NCBI GenBank assembly: GCA_947589545.1
Contig: CANQBA010000003.1
Location: forward strand, 42,033 to 106,032
DNA from: an uncultured Oscillospiraceae bacterium
GTDB taxonomy: Bacteria; Bacillota; Clostridia; Oscillospirales; Oscillospiraceae
Direction: 5' to 3'
Length of the DNA: 64,000 bases
In this document: positions 12,780 to 20,636 of the stretch, in pieces
Layout of the letters: every line of letters begins with the position of its first letter
How positions within the stretch are numbered: the stretch's first letter is position 1
The notes under the pieces: generated by a model
Database searches by the model: none
What the model saw: the letters and a program-made list of their open reading frames with translations, nothing else
What the model was told of the DNA's origin: nothing
Program-made: the position numbers and the translations under genes

Positions 12780-13883
12780 TTATTTTAAGCTGACCGCCGC
12801 GCCGCCCACGGTGAGGCTCTCCACCTCCTCCGCCGGTATGGGCTTTGCGAAGCTTACCGTTCGAAAAATCTCGTCATAGACGCCTCCCAATTGCTCATCG
12901 GCCATCCAGTCCTCCGCCGCCGTGGGTTCCGAGCCGTCGCGGAGCGTTATGGATATCTGCCCCGCCGTGCCGCTCTTGCCCTGGAGGGTGATCCCGATAT
13001 CCGACAGGAACACGGATGTGTCGCCCACCGTCCCCTCTCTCAGGGGCAGCGTCTCCACATCGGAGACCAGCACCCAGCCTGTCTTACTGTTGATATTATT
13101 GAACATGGAGGTGAACGTGGAGGTATCCAGCGTGATCTCATAATCATAAGTGGTGTCTACGGCGTACTCGGACCCGTCGGCAAAGACAAACTGCTCCCCC
13201 TGCTCGATCTGCTCGATTACCGTCTCGTCCTCCATGGGGAATCTCTCGCCGGGGATTCTCTCTGTCTCGAAGGCACCGGTGTCGATGGTGACGCTCACCT
13301 GCGACGGGCCGCCGCTGAACCCCATGTTGAAGGTCCGGTATTCCAGCATCAGCGTCCCCGTGTCCCGGTCAAAGCCCAGGATCTCCGGCGCGTAGCATGC
13401 GCTCATCCCCACCCCCTCGCCGCTGTCGTAGAACATGCAGTGGCCAAGGGCGTTTCCTTCTGTCCAGTACAGCTTACCCCCGCTTGCCACAACGTCGTTA
13501 TAGACACTGCTCAACCGGTCGCCCCGGGTATCCCGCACCGCCACATGGACTACCGTAATGTAACCGTCGGTAAGCGCGGAGTCTATCCACGCCTCGACGC
13601 CGTCGTAGACGGCCATGTTCTCCCCGCCGGGCTCCATATCCTGCTTGATCCCGCTGAAATCTCCCCACAGCCTGTCCCGCAGCTCCGGGCTGGCCGCCAG
13701 GGAGACGCCCGTCAGCAGGCAGACAATCAGCGCCGCCGCCAGCGAAGCCCGCAGGGGCCGGAAGGATCTCCGGCTCGCCTCCACCTTCCCGCCGTCCTCC
13801 AGGGCCGCGTCCAGGATCCGCTCCCGCGCCTCCCCGGACAGCGTTAAATCCGAAAACGCCTCCATAAAAGCCTTGTTTTTCAC
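12780..13883 (-). CDS. Membrane anti-sigma-like protein (DUF4179 type)
   Basis: I choose the GTG at 13881-13883 (VKNKAFMEAF) because AAGGAGGA precedes it and it overlaps the stop of the upstream sigma gene in a GTGA arrangement. The 367-residue product has a short cytosolic N-terminus, one membrane helix at about residues 47-66 (SLAAALIVCLLTGVSLAAS), and a large extracytoplasmic domain. That layout and the pairing with an ECF sigma factor fit the DUF4179 anti-sigma family. A longer open frame upstream exists but runs through the sigma gene. Signal sensed unknown. Confidence 0.8.
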   Translation of the reverse strand: MKNKAFMEAFSDLTLSGEARERILDAALEDGGKVEASRRSFRPLRASLAAALIVCLLTGVSLAASPELRDRLWGDFSGIKQDMEPGGENMAVYDGVEAWIDSALTDGYITVVHVAVRDTRGDRLSSVYNDVVASGGKLYWTEGNALGHCMFYDSGEGVGMSACYAPEILGFDRDTGTLMLEYRTFNMGFSGGPSQVSVTIDTGAFETERIPGERFPMEDETVIEQIEQGEQFVFADGSEYAVDTTYDYEITLDTSTFTSMFNNINSKTGWVLVSDVETLPLREGTVGDTSVFLSDIGITLQGKSGTAGQISITLRDGSEPTAAEDWMADEQLGGVYDEIFRTVSFAKPIPAEEVESLTVGGAAVSLK

Positions 13884-14347
13884 AGGTTTTCCTCCTCCTT
13901 CAAAAGTTCCCGCAGTTTTTCCCGCGCTCTGGCCAGCCGCGACCTGACCGTGGCCTCCGGAGCGGACACCAGCCGGGCGATCTCGCGGGTGGAATACCCC
14001 TCGTAGTAGAAGAGATACGCCGCCACCCGGAGCTTTTCCGGCAGGCCCATCACCGTGTCCAAAAGCTCCCGGCTCTCCGGCGGCGCCGCCCTCTCGGGCA
14101 GCTCCTCCACGGGCACGTTGCGCCGGTACCACCGCGCGGCCTTGCGGCACTCGTTGACGGTGACGCGGATCAGCCAGAAGCGCATATGCTCCTCAGACGC
14201 GAAGCCCTTGTCCGCCCGCCACAGCTTCAAAAGCACCTCCTGGGTCACGTCCTCCGCGTCCTCCCTGCGTCTGAGGGCGCTGAACGCGACCCGGAACACC
14301 ATATCGCCGTACGTCTCTACGATCCCGGCAAATTCCCGGTGTGTCAC
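13880..14347 (-). CDS. ECF-type RNA polymerase sigma factor
   Basis: This protein of about 155 residues has region 2 (YGDMVFRVAFSALRRREDAEDVTQEVLLKLW) and region 4 helix-turn-helix (EGYSTREIARLVSAPEATVRSRLARARE). I prefer the GTG at 14345-14347 (VTHREF), which has AGAGGTG five bases upstream, over the ATG at 14374 whose ribosome site is too close. It overlaps the downstream membrane anti-sigma gene by four bases, the usual sigma/anti-sigma coupling. Target promoters unknown. Confidence 0.9.
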   Translation of the reverse strand: MTHREFAGIVETYGDMVFRVAFSALRRREDAEDVTQEVLLKLWRADKGFASEEHMRFWLIRVTVNECRKAARWYRRNVPVEELPERAAPPESRELLDTVMGLPEKLRVAAYLFYYEGYSTREIARLVSAPEATVRSRLARAREKLRELLKEEENL

Positions 14348-14448
14348 CGTCTCACCTCTTTTCCGAATGGCCATTCACCCTTAATATCCACGGGGAGGGG
14401 AAAATGTTCCGTAAAAACGAAAGAAAAAAGTCCCGCGTGAAGAGAAGA

Positions 14449-14474
14449 GAGCCGCCGGCACCCGCCGGCGGCTC
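14449..14474 (-). terminator. Terminator of the SLH-protein gene
   Basis: A perfect 11-bp GC-rich stem GAGCCGCCGGC/GCCGGCGGCTC with a 4-base loop is followed on the minus strand by a pyrimidine tract. It lies 37 bases after the stop of the surface-protein gene. Confidence 0.75.
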
Positions 14475-14510
14475 AGTTTGGATAGCTTTACGAATAGTTC
14501 TGCCTGTTTC

Positions 14511-17500
14511 TCAGCCCTCGAAGCCCAACGTGCGGGCCACGACCGTGATCATTTCGGCCCGGGTCAGGGAGTCCAGCGGGGCAAATCTGCCGTCGTCCTT
14601 GCCCTTGATATAGCTCTGTTCGGCGGCCCAGGCTACCGCATCGGCGGCCCAATCGTGGACATCCTTCGCGTCGGGGAAGGTTACCTCTCCGGCGGCCTTG
14701 CCGGCCTTCCAGCGCTGGATCATCAGGGCCATTTCCTCGCGGGTGATGTTGTCGTTGGGGGCGCAAAGGTTCTCGCCCTTGCCCAGCATGATGCCCTGGG
14801 CGTTGGCCCAGATCACCGCGTCGTAGAACCAGTCGCCGGACTTCACGTCGGTGAAGGGATTCTCTGCGGTGGTGGGTTTGCTCCCCTCGATGGCCCAGAG
14901 GATCTTGGCGAACGCGGCCCTGGTCAGCTTCTCGTTGGGCGAGAAGTGCGTCGCGTCGGTGCCGTTGATGACGCCGGTGGTGTTCTCAAGCACGTAGTTG
15001 AGCGCGTCGCGGTACCACGCGCCGGCGGGCACGTCCACGAACGCGTCGACCGGGTCGGTGTCGGGTTCGTCGGGATTGGACGGGGTCGGGGTGGTGGGCA
15101 CGGGAGGCGCAACGTAGGTCACGGTGTATTTGCCGTCAGTGCTCTTAGAGACGTGGTAATTGCCGTTATCCTGGATGGTGACATTGTCGCCGTTCTCCAC
15201 CGTGAAGGTGATGTTCTTCGCCGGGGCCGTCGCCGTCAGGGGATCGCCGGTCAGAACCGTGATCGTCTCGCCTTCCTTCACGGTGTCCACGGCCTCCTGG
15301 AGGGTGTCATAATACCGCTCCCCGATCTTCGCCTGGGCGTCCGTGGAAGTGCGGATCTCAAAGGTGGAGAAGCCATCGGGGTTCTCGAAGCTCACGACGC
15401 CATCCTTTACCTCTCCGGTGTACCAGTGAACCTTGCCGTCTTCTTTGGTGTGCTTGATGTAGACCTTGGCACCCTCACCGGCAAACGCGGCGGGGACAGG
15501 CACGGTGATGTTGACGGGCTTGGTGACGGTGATCTCTTCTTCGGTAAGCTGGACGGCGTTCTTTTCATCCCCCTGCAGATGGATGTCCTTCATGTTCCTC
15601 GCGGTGGTGGCGATAACGTGGTAGTGGGGAGTGATGTCCAGCGTCAGGGTCTTGTTGTCTCCATCTTCCTCGTAATCTGTCACCTTGGTATCGATGGTGG
15701 TCAGAATATGGATATAGACCTGTTTATCGCCGGGGGCAAGTTCCTCCAGAGCTTTATCAAGCTCGTCCTGAGTTACCGCTTCAGCAGCCTCGATGCCGGC
15801 GCTTTCCATCTCCTGGACAGCCTCGCCGGGGTCAACGTCAAGTCCTTCGCTCGGATCAAAATCTTCCGGAAGCTGCTCGGACACATCGTCAGGAATTTCT
15901 GTTTCCACCGTGGGTTTGTCAACGATGGTGGGAGGCGCTTCGTCGTCCTCCTGCTTCAGTGCGAAGGTCACATAGACGATTACGTCCTCGGCGGGCATGT
16001 CAAACGTAAAGGTCTGCGTCCCGTCCTCGGCGGTGTCGGGCTCGGTGAGCAGAGCTCTGACCGTGGAGGTAACGGCCACAATATCATATCCCTCATCAGG
16101 CTTTACCGTGAGGGTCATTGGGGTATTCTCCAGAGAGGGCTCGGCCGGGTTGACGGTGACGGCGCCGCCGGCAGTCTGCTCTACGGTAACGGAGTATCTG
16201 CCAATCACCACGTCATATCCGCCATCGTCGTTGGGGATAAGACGGCAGCCCTCTCCAGCGGTCACGCCCTCCTCGGTCAGTACCACGGAAACATTTTCTT
16301 CCTTTGCCGTATAGGTCACATTGCCGTCCGTCCCGGCAAAGATAAGGCTCTCGCCCACGGCATCAAAAGCGGCCTCGATGCTGCCTGTAACGGTCAGCGC
16401 GCCCTCGCTGTCTTTTACAAGCGTTCCGTCGCCGGTGTATGTAACGCCGTCATCCTCCACCGAATCGGCCTCCACAAGCTCGGCATAGAGGGTGGTGCCG
16501 GAGGGGATAGGCGTCGTGTCTTCACCGGAAACGATGTTGACGCCCTCGCCGATGGGGCCGGAGAGGACAAAGGATTTGCCCTCAATCGGGACAATTGTTA
16601 TATTCGCATACACCAGGGGCAAAGCGACTGATGATTCATCGCCTTCGCGTTCGGTCAGAATCTCATTTCTACCGGAGAGACTGACAGAGACGGCGTTTTC
16701 TTCCGAGGGCGTGTTGGAGCAAATGACAAGCCCATAGGCCTTATCTGTAGCAAGCAGCTTTACATTCTTCAGCGTGATGCTGTCAGAGCTTTTCTGAACA
16801 CGGATGGCCTCACCATATTGATATGGTGTTTTTCCTCCAATAATGGTGGAATCTTCCACTTCAATTGTGACTGGCGAGGAACTGCTATTGGCACAGATAC
16901 CGCGTCCGCTCCATGTTGTGCCGGAGTTGCCGCCGGTCAAAATACTGCCGTCCTTTATGGTAACGCTTCCGTTTGCCGAATAAGAAAACTCAATAGCGCT
17001 TCCGGCAATACCCTTTGAACTACTGCCTCCGGTGATCGTCGCGTGTGTGGCGGTAATGGTCACCCCGCTGGCTTGGTAAGCGTATATAGCGTGTCCTGCC
17101 TGAGCCTGCTTTGAGGTTTTGCTTTCCCCGCCAATAACGGTGGAATTATTGATTTCGATGTTAAGGGTTCCGTAGTTTCCGCCCATCCATCCAATGTCGA
17201 TCGCACGGCCAAGTTCCATTCCCGAAGTATACGTTGGGTTCAGATTTCCGGACTCAGAGTAACCGTTTCCTCCGCATACAAGAGCGTTATTTTGCAGGAT
17301 GATTTTGCAATCGCCCTTTGCCCGCTGAATACTGATGGCCGGCTGTGCGTTTTTTGTAGAATAGGCATCTCCGCCTTGCACAACAGCGCCGTCGATGGTA
17401 ATTGTAACATTCTTGGCATTGCTATCCACAAATATGGTGGCGTAGCTGCTGGAAGAATATCCGTCTCCTATTACAGAATCTAATCTGTCCGGGCCTTTGA

Positions 17501-17888
17501 GCATACCCTTTTTCTCTGCGGAATCAGTGATTGTGAGTTTTACATTTTCGGCATTTACAAGACTCGGATATCGGTTAATGTATATAACCGAGTTATTAGC
17601 GCCCCAGCTATTCTTGAATTGGCTGGTCAGTACATGACCGTTCAGATCTATCGTCAGTTCCTGGTTTTTTGTCATCTGCGCCGAATCCGTCAGCGTCACG
17701 TCGCCAGTGAGGGTGATTTTACCATTTTTGGCAGTTTTGAGAAACGTATCGCCGCTCATCTCCCCGCTGGCCTCGCCGCCGCCCGGTGTTGCGATGATTT
17801 CCGCCGCGAAGGCCATTCCCGGAACCATCGCCGCGACCATGGTGATTGCCAAAAGAATCGCCAGAAGCTTGCATATCTGCCGTCTCAT
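14511..17888 (-). CDS. Secreted beta-helix protein with three C-terminal SLH domains
   Basis: The 1125-residue product has a Sec signal peptide (residues 1-28, cleavage near AFAA). A long region rich in short Thr/Gly/Ser strands and ITGG/VIGG turns reads as a parallel beta-helix (about 40-450). Beta-sandwich-like repeats follow, one with GYDIVAVTSTV. An acidic Glu/Pro linker (about 650-720) and another beta region come next. Three S-layer homology domains occupy about 945-1125 (FVDVPAGAWYRDALNYV, FTDVKSGDWFYDAVIWA, FPDAKDVHDWAADAVAWA). SLH domains bind cell-wall polymer, so it is displayed on the surface. The start follows GGGAGGT. The 5' part is visibly richer in A/T than the 3' part. Function of the helix is unknown; adhesion or glycan binding is a guess. 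Confidence 0.9.
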   Translation of the reverse strand: MRRQICKLLAILLAITMVAAMVPGMAFAAEIIATPGGGEASGEMSGDTFLKTAKNGKITLTGDVTLTDSAQMTKNQELTIDLNGHVLTSQFKNSWGANNSVIYINRYPSLVNAENVKLTITDSAEKKGMLKGPDRLDSVIGDGYSSSSYATIFVDSNAKNVTITIDGAVVQGGDAYSTKNAQPAISIQRAKGDCKIILQNNALVCGGNGYSESGNLNPTYTSGMELGRAIDIGWMGGNYGTLNIEINNSTVIGGESKTSKQAQAGHAIYAYQASGVTITATHATITGGSSSKGIAGSAIEFSYSANGSVTIKDGSILTGGNSGTTWSGRGICANSSSSPVTIEVEDSTIIGGKTPYQYGEAIRVQKSSDSITLKNVKLLATDKAYGLVICSNTPSEENAVSVSLSGRNEILTEREGDESSVALPLVYANITIVPIEGKSFVLSGPIGEGVNIVSGEDTTPIPSGTTLYAELVEADSVEDDGVTYTGDGTLVKDSEGALTVTGSIEAAFDAVGESLIFAGTDGNVTYTAKEENVSVVLTEEGVTAGEGCRLIPNDDGGYDVVIGRYSVTVEQTAGGAVTVNPAEPSLENTPMTLTVKPDEGYDIVAVTSTVRALLTEPDTAEDGTQTFTFDMPAEDVIVYVTFALKQEDDEAPPTIVDKPTVETEIPDDVSEQLPEDFDPSEGLDVDPGEAVQEMESAGIEAAEAVTQDELDKALEELAPGDKQVYIHILTTIDTKVTDYEEDGDNKTLTLDITPHYHVIATTARNMKDIHLQGDEKNAVQLTEEEITVTKPVNITVPVPAAFAGEGAKVYIKHTKEDGKVHWYTGEVKDGVVSFENPDGFSTFEIRTSTDAQAKIGERYYDTLQEAVDTVKEGETITVLTGDPLTATAPAKNITFTVENGDNVTIQDNGNYHVSKSTDGKYTVTYVAPPVPTTPTPSNPDEPDTDPVDAFVDVPAGAWYRDALNYVLENTTGVINGTDATHFSPNEKLTRAAFAKILWAIEGSKPTTAENPFTDVKSGDWFYDAVIWANAQGIMLGKGENLCAPNDNITREEMALMIQRWKAGKAAGEVTFPDAKDVHDWAADAVAWAAEQSYIKGKDDGRFAPLDSLTRAEMITVVARTLGFEG

Positions 17889-17901
17889 TTGATTACCTCC
17901 C

Positions 17902-17927
17902 GTTTGAAAATGTGTACTTTTTCAAAC
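17902..17927. promoter_or_regulatory. 26-bp palindromic operator, copy 1
   Basis: GTTTGAAAA and TTTTCAAAC face each other across 8 bases. Read on the minus strand it matches the second copy at 18017-18042 at 24 of 26 positions. It lies in the 5' untranslated region of the SLH gene, between the promoter and the ribosome site. Confidence 0.7.
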
Positions 17928-17954
17928 TCAACATCTGAATTTGAAAACACGTCC

Positions 17955-17983
17955 ATTATATAACGCAGCGTCTAATTTTGCAA
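17955..17983 (-). promoter_or_regulatory. Promoter of the SLH-protein gene
   Basis: On the minus strand TTGCAA (17978-17983) and TATAAT (17955-17960) are 17 bases apart. The predicted start is near 17948, giving a leader of about 60 bases. Confidence 0.75.
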
Positions 17984-18016
17984 GAAAAAAATACGTATAA
18001 ATGTAAGGAAAGATGT

Positions 18017-18042
18017 GTTTGGAAAAGTACACCTTTTCAAAC
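18017..18042. promoter_or_regulatory. 26-bp palindromic operator, copy 2
   Basis: GTTTGGAAAA and CTTTTCAAAC flank GTACAC. It is the inverted partner of the element at 17902-17927 and lies about 35 bases upstream of the -35 hexamer of the SLH promoter, so the two copies bracket the promoter. Confidence 0.7.
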
Positions 18043-18067
18043 AAATTTTCCGTTCACAATCATAACA

Positions 18068-18112
18068 AGGGCTGTGAAAATCGAGCGTCTTTCCGCTCTT
18101 TTTCACAGCCCT
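18068..18112 (-). terminator. Terminator of the nitroreductase/tyrS unit
   Basis: The long stem AGGGCTGTGAAAA/TTTTCACAGCCCT with an inner GAGCG/CGCTC hairpin lies just after the nitroreductase stop. The U-tract on the minus strand is imperfect (TTGTTATG). Confidence 0.65.
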
Positions 18113-18123
18113 GTCTCGTTTTT

Positions 18124-18642
18124 TTAAAGGATCGTCACCTGTTTTTCCCGGTCGAAGCCGTGGGGCTCTTTCTCCGCGGCCTTGCGGCCCACGGCGACGG
18201 CGATCTGGAAGGTATAGCCCTCAGGGAAGCGGAGGGCTTTGGCGTACCGCTCCCGGTTCTCCCCGTCCATGGCGGCCTTGAGGCACCCCAGAATCACATT
18301 GCCCAGCCCCAGGCTCTCGGCGGCCAGGGCGATGTTCTCCACGGCGATGCCCGCGTCCACCGCCGTCCAGCGGAAGTCCGCCTCGCCGCTGATGACGATG
18401 ACCGTGGGCGCGTCGTACCAGAAGTTCTTTTCCGGCCTTGCCCGGCCTCCCATGACCTCCTGGATGTCAAAGAGCAGGGGATCTTGCCCGTCCAGGACTG
18501 TGAAGTGAAGCTCCTGCCGGTTGGTGGCGGTGGGGGCCTGCAGGCCCGCCGTCAGAAGGGCGTCCAGCTCCTCCCCGGTGAGCTTTTCCGCCGTGTAGCC
18601 CCTGGTGGAGCTCCGGGCGGCGATGGCTTTCATAACGTCCAT
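18124..18642 (-). CDS. Nitroreductase family FMN oxidoreductase
   Basis: The 172-residue protein starts with the FMN-binding RSSTRGYTAEKLTGEELDAL pattern. It continues with LQAPTATNRQ, DAGIAVENIALAAESLGLGNVILG, and FQIAVAVG near the C-terminus, all typical of small nitroreductases that use NAD(P)H and FMN as dimers. Substrate not predictable. A GGAGGT ribosome site precedes the ATG. The gene starts 17 bases after the tyrS stop on the same strand and may share its transcript, but a functional link to tyrosine charging is not evident. Confidence 0.88.
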   Translation of the reverse strand: MDVMKAIAARSSTRGYTAEKLTGEELDALLTAGLQAPTATNRQELHFTVLDGQDPLLFDIQEVMGGRARPEKNFWYDAPTVIVISGEADFRWTAVDAGIAVENIALAAESLGLGNVILGCLKAAMDGENRERYAKALRFPEGYTFQIAVAVGRKAAEKEPHGFDREKQVTIL

Positions 18643-18659
18643 TGTCGTACCTCCTGAAT

Positions 18660-19880
18660 TTATTTTAAAATTACCTTCATGAAGCTCTTTTTGCCGCGCC
18701 GCAGCACCACGCCGGCCCGCAGCTCCTCCCCGGTGAAGGTCTTGCCGATGTCCGTGACCTTCCGATCGTCAGCGGTGACGCCGCCCTGCTGGATGTTCCG
18801 GCGGGCCTCGGATTTGGAGGCCACAAGGCCGGCCTTCACCAGAAGCGTCATGATGTCCGCCGCGCCGTCCGTAAGCTCGTCCTCCGTCAGCTCCACCGTG
18901 GGCGTCTCTCCCCCGGCGGCGCCGCCAAAGAGGGCGCGGGCGCTCTGCTGGGCCTTGTGGGCCTCCTCCTCGCCGTGGACAAGCTTCGTCAGCTCAAAGG
19001 CCAGGATCTCCTTTGCCGTGTTGATCCGGCTGTCCCGCCACGTCTCCATCTCGGCGATCTGCTCCAGGGGCAGGAAGGTCAGCATTTTCAGGCACTTGAT
19101 CACATCCGCGTCGCCCACGTTGCGCCAGTACTGGTAGAAATCATAGGGGCTTGTCTTTGCGGGATCCAGCCACACGGCGTTGCCGGCCGTCTTGCCCATC
19201 TTGTTGCCGTTGGAGTCCGTCAGGAGGGTGATGGTCATGGCGTGGGCGTCCTTTCCCAGCTTCCGGCGGATGAGCTCGGTGCCGCCCAGCATATTGGACC
19301 ACTGGTCGTTGCCGCCGAACTGCATGTTGCACCCATAGTGCCGGAACAGGTAGTAGAAGTCGTAGGACTGCATGATCATGTAGTTGAATTCCAGGAAGGA
19401 CAGGCCTTTCTCCATCCTCTGCTTATAGCACTCGGCCCGGAGCATGTTATTGACGGAGAAGCAGGCCCCCACCTCCCGCAGAAGCTCCACATAGTTGAGG
19501 TCTAAGAGCCAGTCGGCGTTGTTGACCATCTGCGCCTTGCCCTCGCCGAATTCGATGAACCGCTCCATCTGGCGCTTGAAGCACTCCGCGTTGTGCTGGA
19601 TGTCCTCCCGGGTCAGCATCTTGCGCATGTCCGTGCGGCCGGAGGGGTCGCCGATCATGGTGGTGCCGCCGCCGATGAGGGCGATGGGCCTGTTGCCCGC
19701 CATCTGGAGCCGCTTCATTAAGGTCAGCGCCATGAAATGCCCCGCCGTCAGGCTGTCCGCCGTGCAGTCAAAGCCGATGTAAAAGACAGCCTTGCCCGCG
19801 TTGATCATCTTCTTGATTTCATCCTCGTCGGTGACCTGGGCGATCAGGCCCCTGGCCACCAGCTCCTCATAGATCTCCAT
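18660..19880 (-). CDS. tyrS: Tyrosyl-tRNA synthetase
   Basis: The 406-residue class I synthetase has the Tyr-site segment FYIGFDCTADSLTAGHF (the HFMA tetrapeptide stands for HIGH). It also has IGGGTTMIGDPSGR, the anticodon-proximal MQSYDFYYLF, FGGNDQW, the KMGKT form of KMSKS (about residue 228), and a C-terminal S4 RNA-binding domain (residues ~345-406). It charges tRNA-Tyr. A tyrosine T-box precedes the operon, with one small zinc-ribbon gene in between, so expression should rise when uncharged tRNA-Tyr accumulates. Confidence 0.97.
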   Translation of the reverse strand: MEIYEELVARGLIAQVTDEDEIKKMINAGKAVFYIGFDCTADSLTAGHFMALTLMKRLQMAGNRPIALIGGGTTMIGDPSGRTDMRKMLTREDIQHNAECFKRQMERFIEFGEGKAQMVNNADWLLDLNYVELLREVGACFSVNNMLRAECYKQRMEKGLSFLEFNYMIMQSYDFYYLFRHYGCNMQFGGNDQWSNMLGGTELIRRKLGKDAHAMTITLLTDSNGNKMGKTAGNAVWLDPAKTSPYDFYQYWRNVGDADVIKCLKMLTFLPLEQIAEMETWRDSRINTAKEILAFELTKLVHGEEEAHKAQQSARALFGGAAGGETPTVELTEDELTDGAADIMTLLVKAGLVASKSEARRNIQQGGVTADDRKVTDIGKTFTGEELRAGVVLRRGKKSFMKVILK

Positions 19881-19900
19881 ATATGTCTCCTTTTCAATGA

Positions 19901-20230
19901 TTATCCTATATTGTCAAATGGATCCAGCTCCATAAGCCGCTTTCCGCAGTACGGGCACACCGCGTCGTCCATGTCGTGCATGGTTCCGCAGTAGGGGCAC
20001 GCGGCCTGCGCCATGGCTCCCTCCTCCGGCTCCTCCACCGGCTCAAGGTGACGCGCGGCGTAAAACTCCATCTTGCGGCAGTCGTCGCAGACATACGTCT
20101 CCACCTCATAGGCCCCGGAGAGCAGGTTGTCCAAATGCCCCAAAAACGCCCCGTATTCGCCTTTTTGAAGCCGTTCCCGGCCCACAAAGCTCATATGTCC
20201 GCCACAACGAAGACAAACATCCTTTTCCGT
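19901..20230 (-). CDS. Small double zinc-ribbon protein, apparent ACG start
   Basis: From the ATG at 20194 the product has 97 residues with two zinc ribbons (CDDCRKMEFY and CPYCGTMHD...CPYCGKRLM). In frame upstream, after a TAA, the sequence continues ACG GAA AAG GAT then CLRCGGHMSFVG, adding a first CxxCGG knuckle that related proteins as I recall them carry at their N-terminus. The only initiation option there is ACG at 20228-20230, nine bases after GAGGGGGG. I report the longer 109-residue form, with the shorter one possible. It is the first gene behind the tyrosine T-box and precedes tyrS. Function unknown; a nucleic-acid or protein-binding ribbon is likely. Confidence 0.65.
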   Translation of the reverse strand, partial: TEKDVCLRCGGHMSFVGRERLQKGEYGAFLGHLDNLLSGAYEVETYVCDDCRKMEFYAARHLEPVEEPEEGAMAQAACPYCGTMHDMDDAVCPYCGKRLMELDPFDNIG

Positions 20231-20244
20231 AGCTTACCACCCCC

Positions 20245-20535
20245 CTCAAAAAGCAAACCCTCCGCCCGGTAACCGGACAGAGGGCGTCATTGACTACGCG
20301 GTACCACCTCTGATCGCGGCGCCCTCGCGGCCGCCGCCTCACGGGGTCGATGACCCCACGCGCTGTACCGGGCGCACCCGTCGAAGGCTACTGGGAGAAC
20401 CGTTCGCCCCGCCGCTCCGGGCCGTATTCACACCGGCGTCCCCTCCCCCTTCCACCGAACCGGGGTCTCTCTGCGCGGGACAGACCGGGCTACTTGCGCC
20501 CTTCATCGCGTTGACAAGCTGATTTTACTATCGAA
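20245..20535 (-). ncRNA. T-box riboswitch, tyrosine-specific
   Basis: On the minus strand the conserved T-box AGGTGGTACCGCG lies at 20297-20309. Stem I contains the AGUA-type bulge region near 20485 and a specifier loop GUGAAUACGG whose codon UAC (20424-20426) reads tyrosine. The terminator stem is 12 bp with loop TTA (20258-20284), followed by TTTGCTTTTTG. Uncharged tRNA-Tyr binds the specifier and the T-box bulge and stops the terminator from forming. Downstream genes are the zinc-ribbon gene and tyrS, consistent with the specifier. Confidence 0.95.
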
Positions 20536-20550
20536 ACGCGGATTTGTCAA
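20522..20550 (-). promoter_or_regulatory. Promoter of the T-box transcript
   Basis: On the minus strand TTGACA (20545-20550) and TAAAAT (20522-20527) are 17 bases apart, just upstream of the T-box leader. Confidence 0.8.
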
Positions 20551-20601
20551 TTATATTCTCGGTTAAATGTCCTGAAATATCCCCCGTTTTTCGATATACT
20601 C

Positions 20602-20630
20602 TTGACATTTCCCCTCCGCCCCGCTATAAT
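20602..20630 (+). promoter_or_regulatory. Perfect consensus promoter of an RNA locus
   Basis: TTGACA (20602-20607) and TATAAT (20625-20630) with a 17-base spacer, pointing away from the T-box promoter. No protein-coding start with a ribosome site follows. Confidence 0.85.
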
Positions 20631-20636
20631 AAGTGC

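Noticed and set aside
14478..16631. A 717-codon plus-strand frame opposite the SLH protein
   Set aside because: It has Gly/Val-rich shadow composition, no start signal, and the opposite strand encodes clear SLH domains and a signal peptide.
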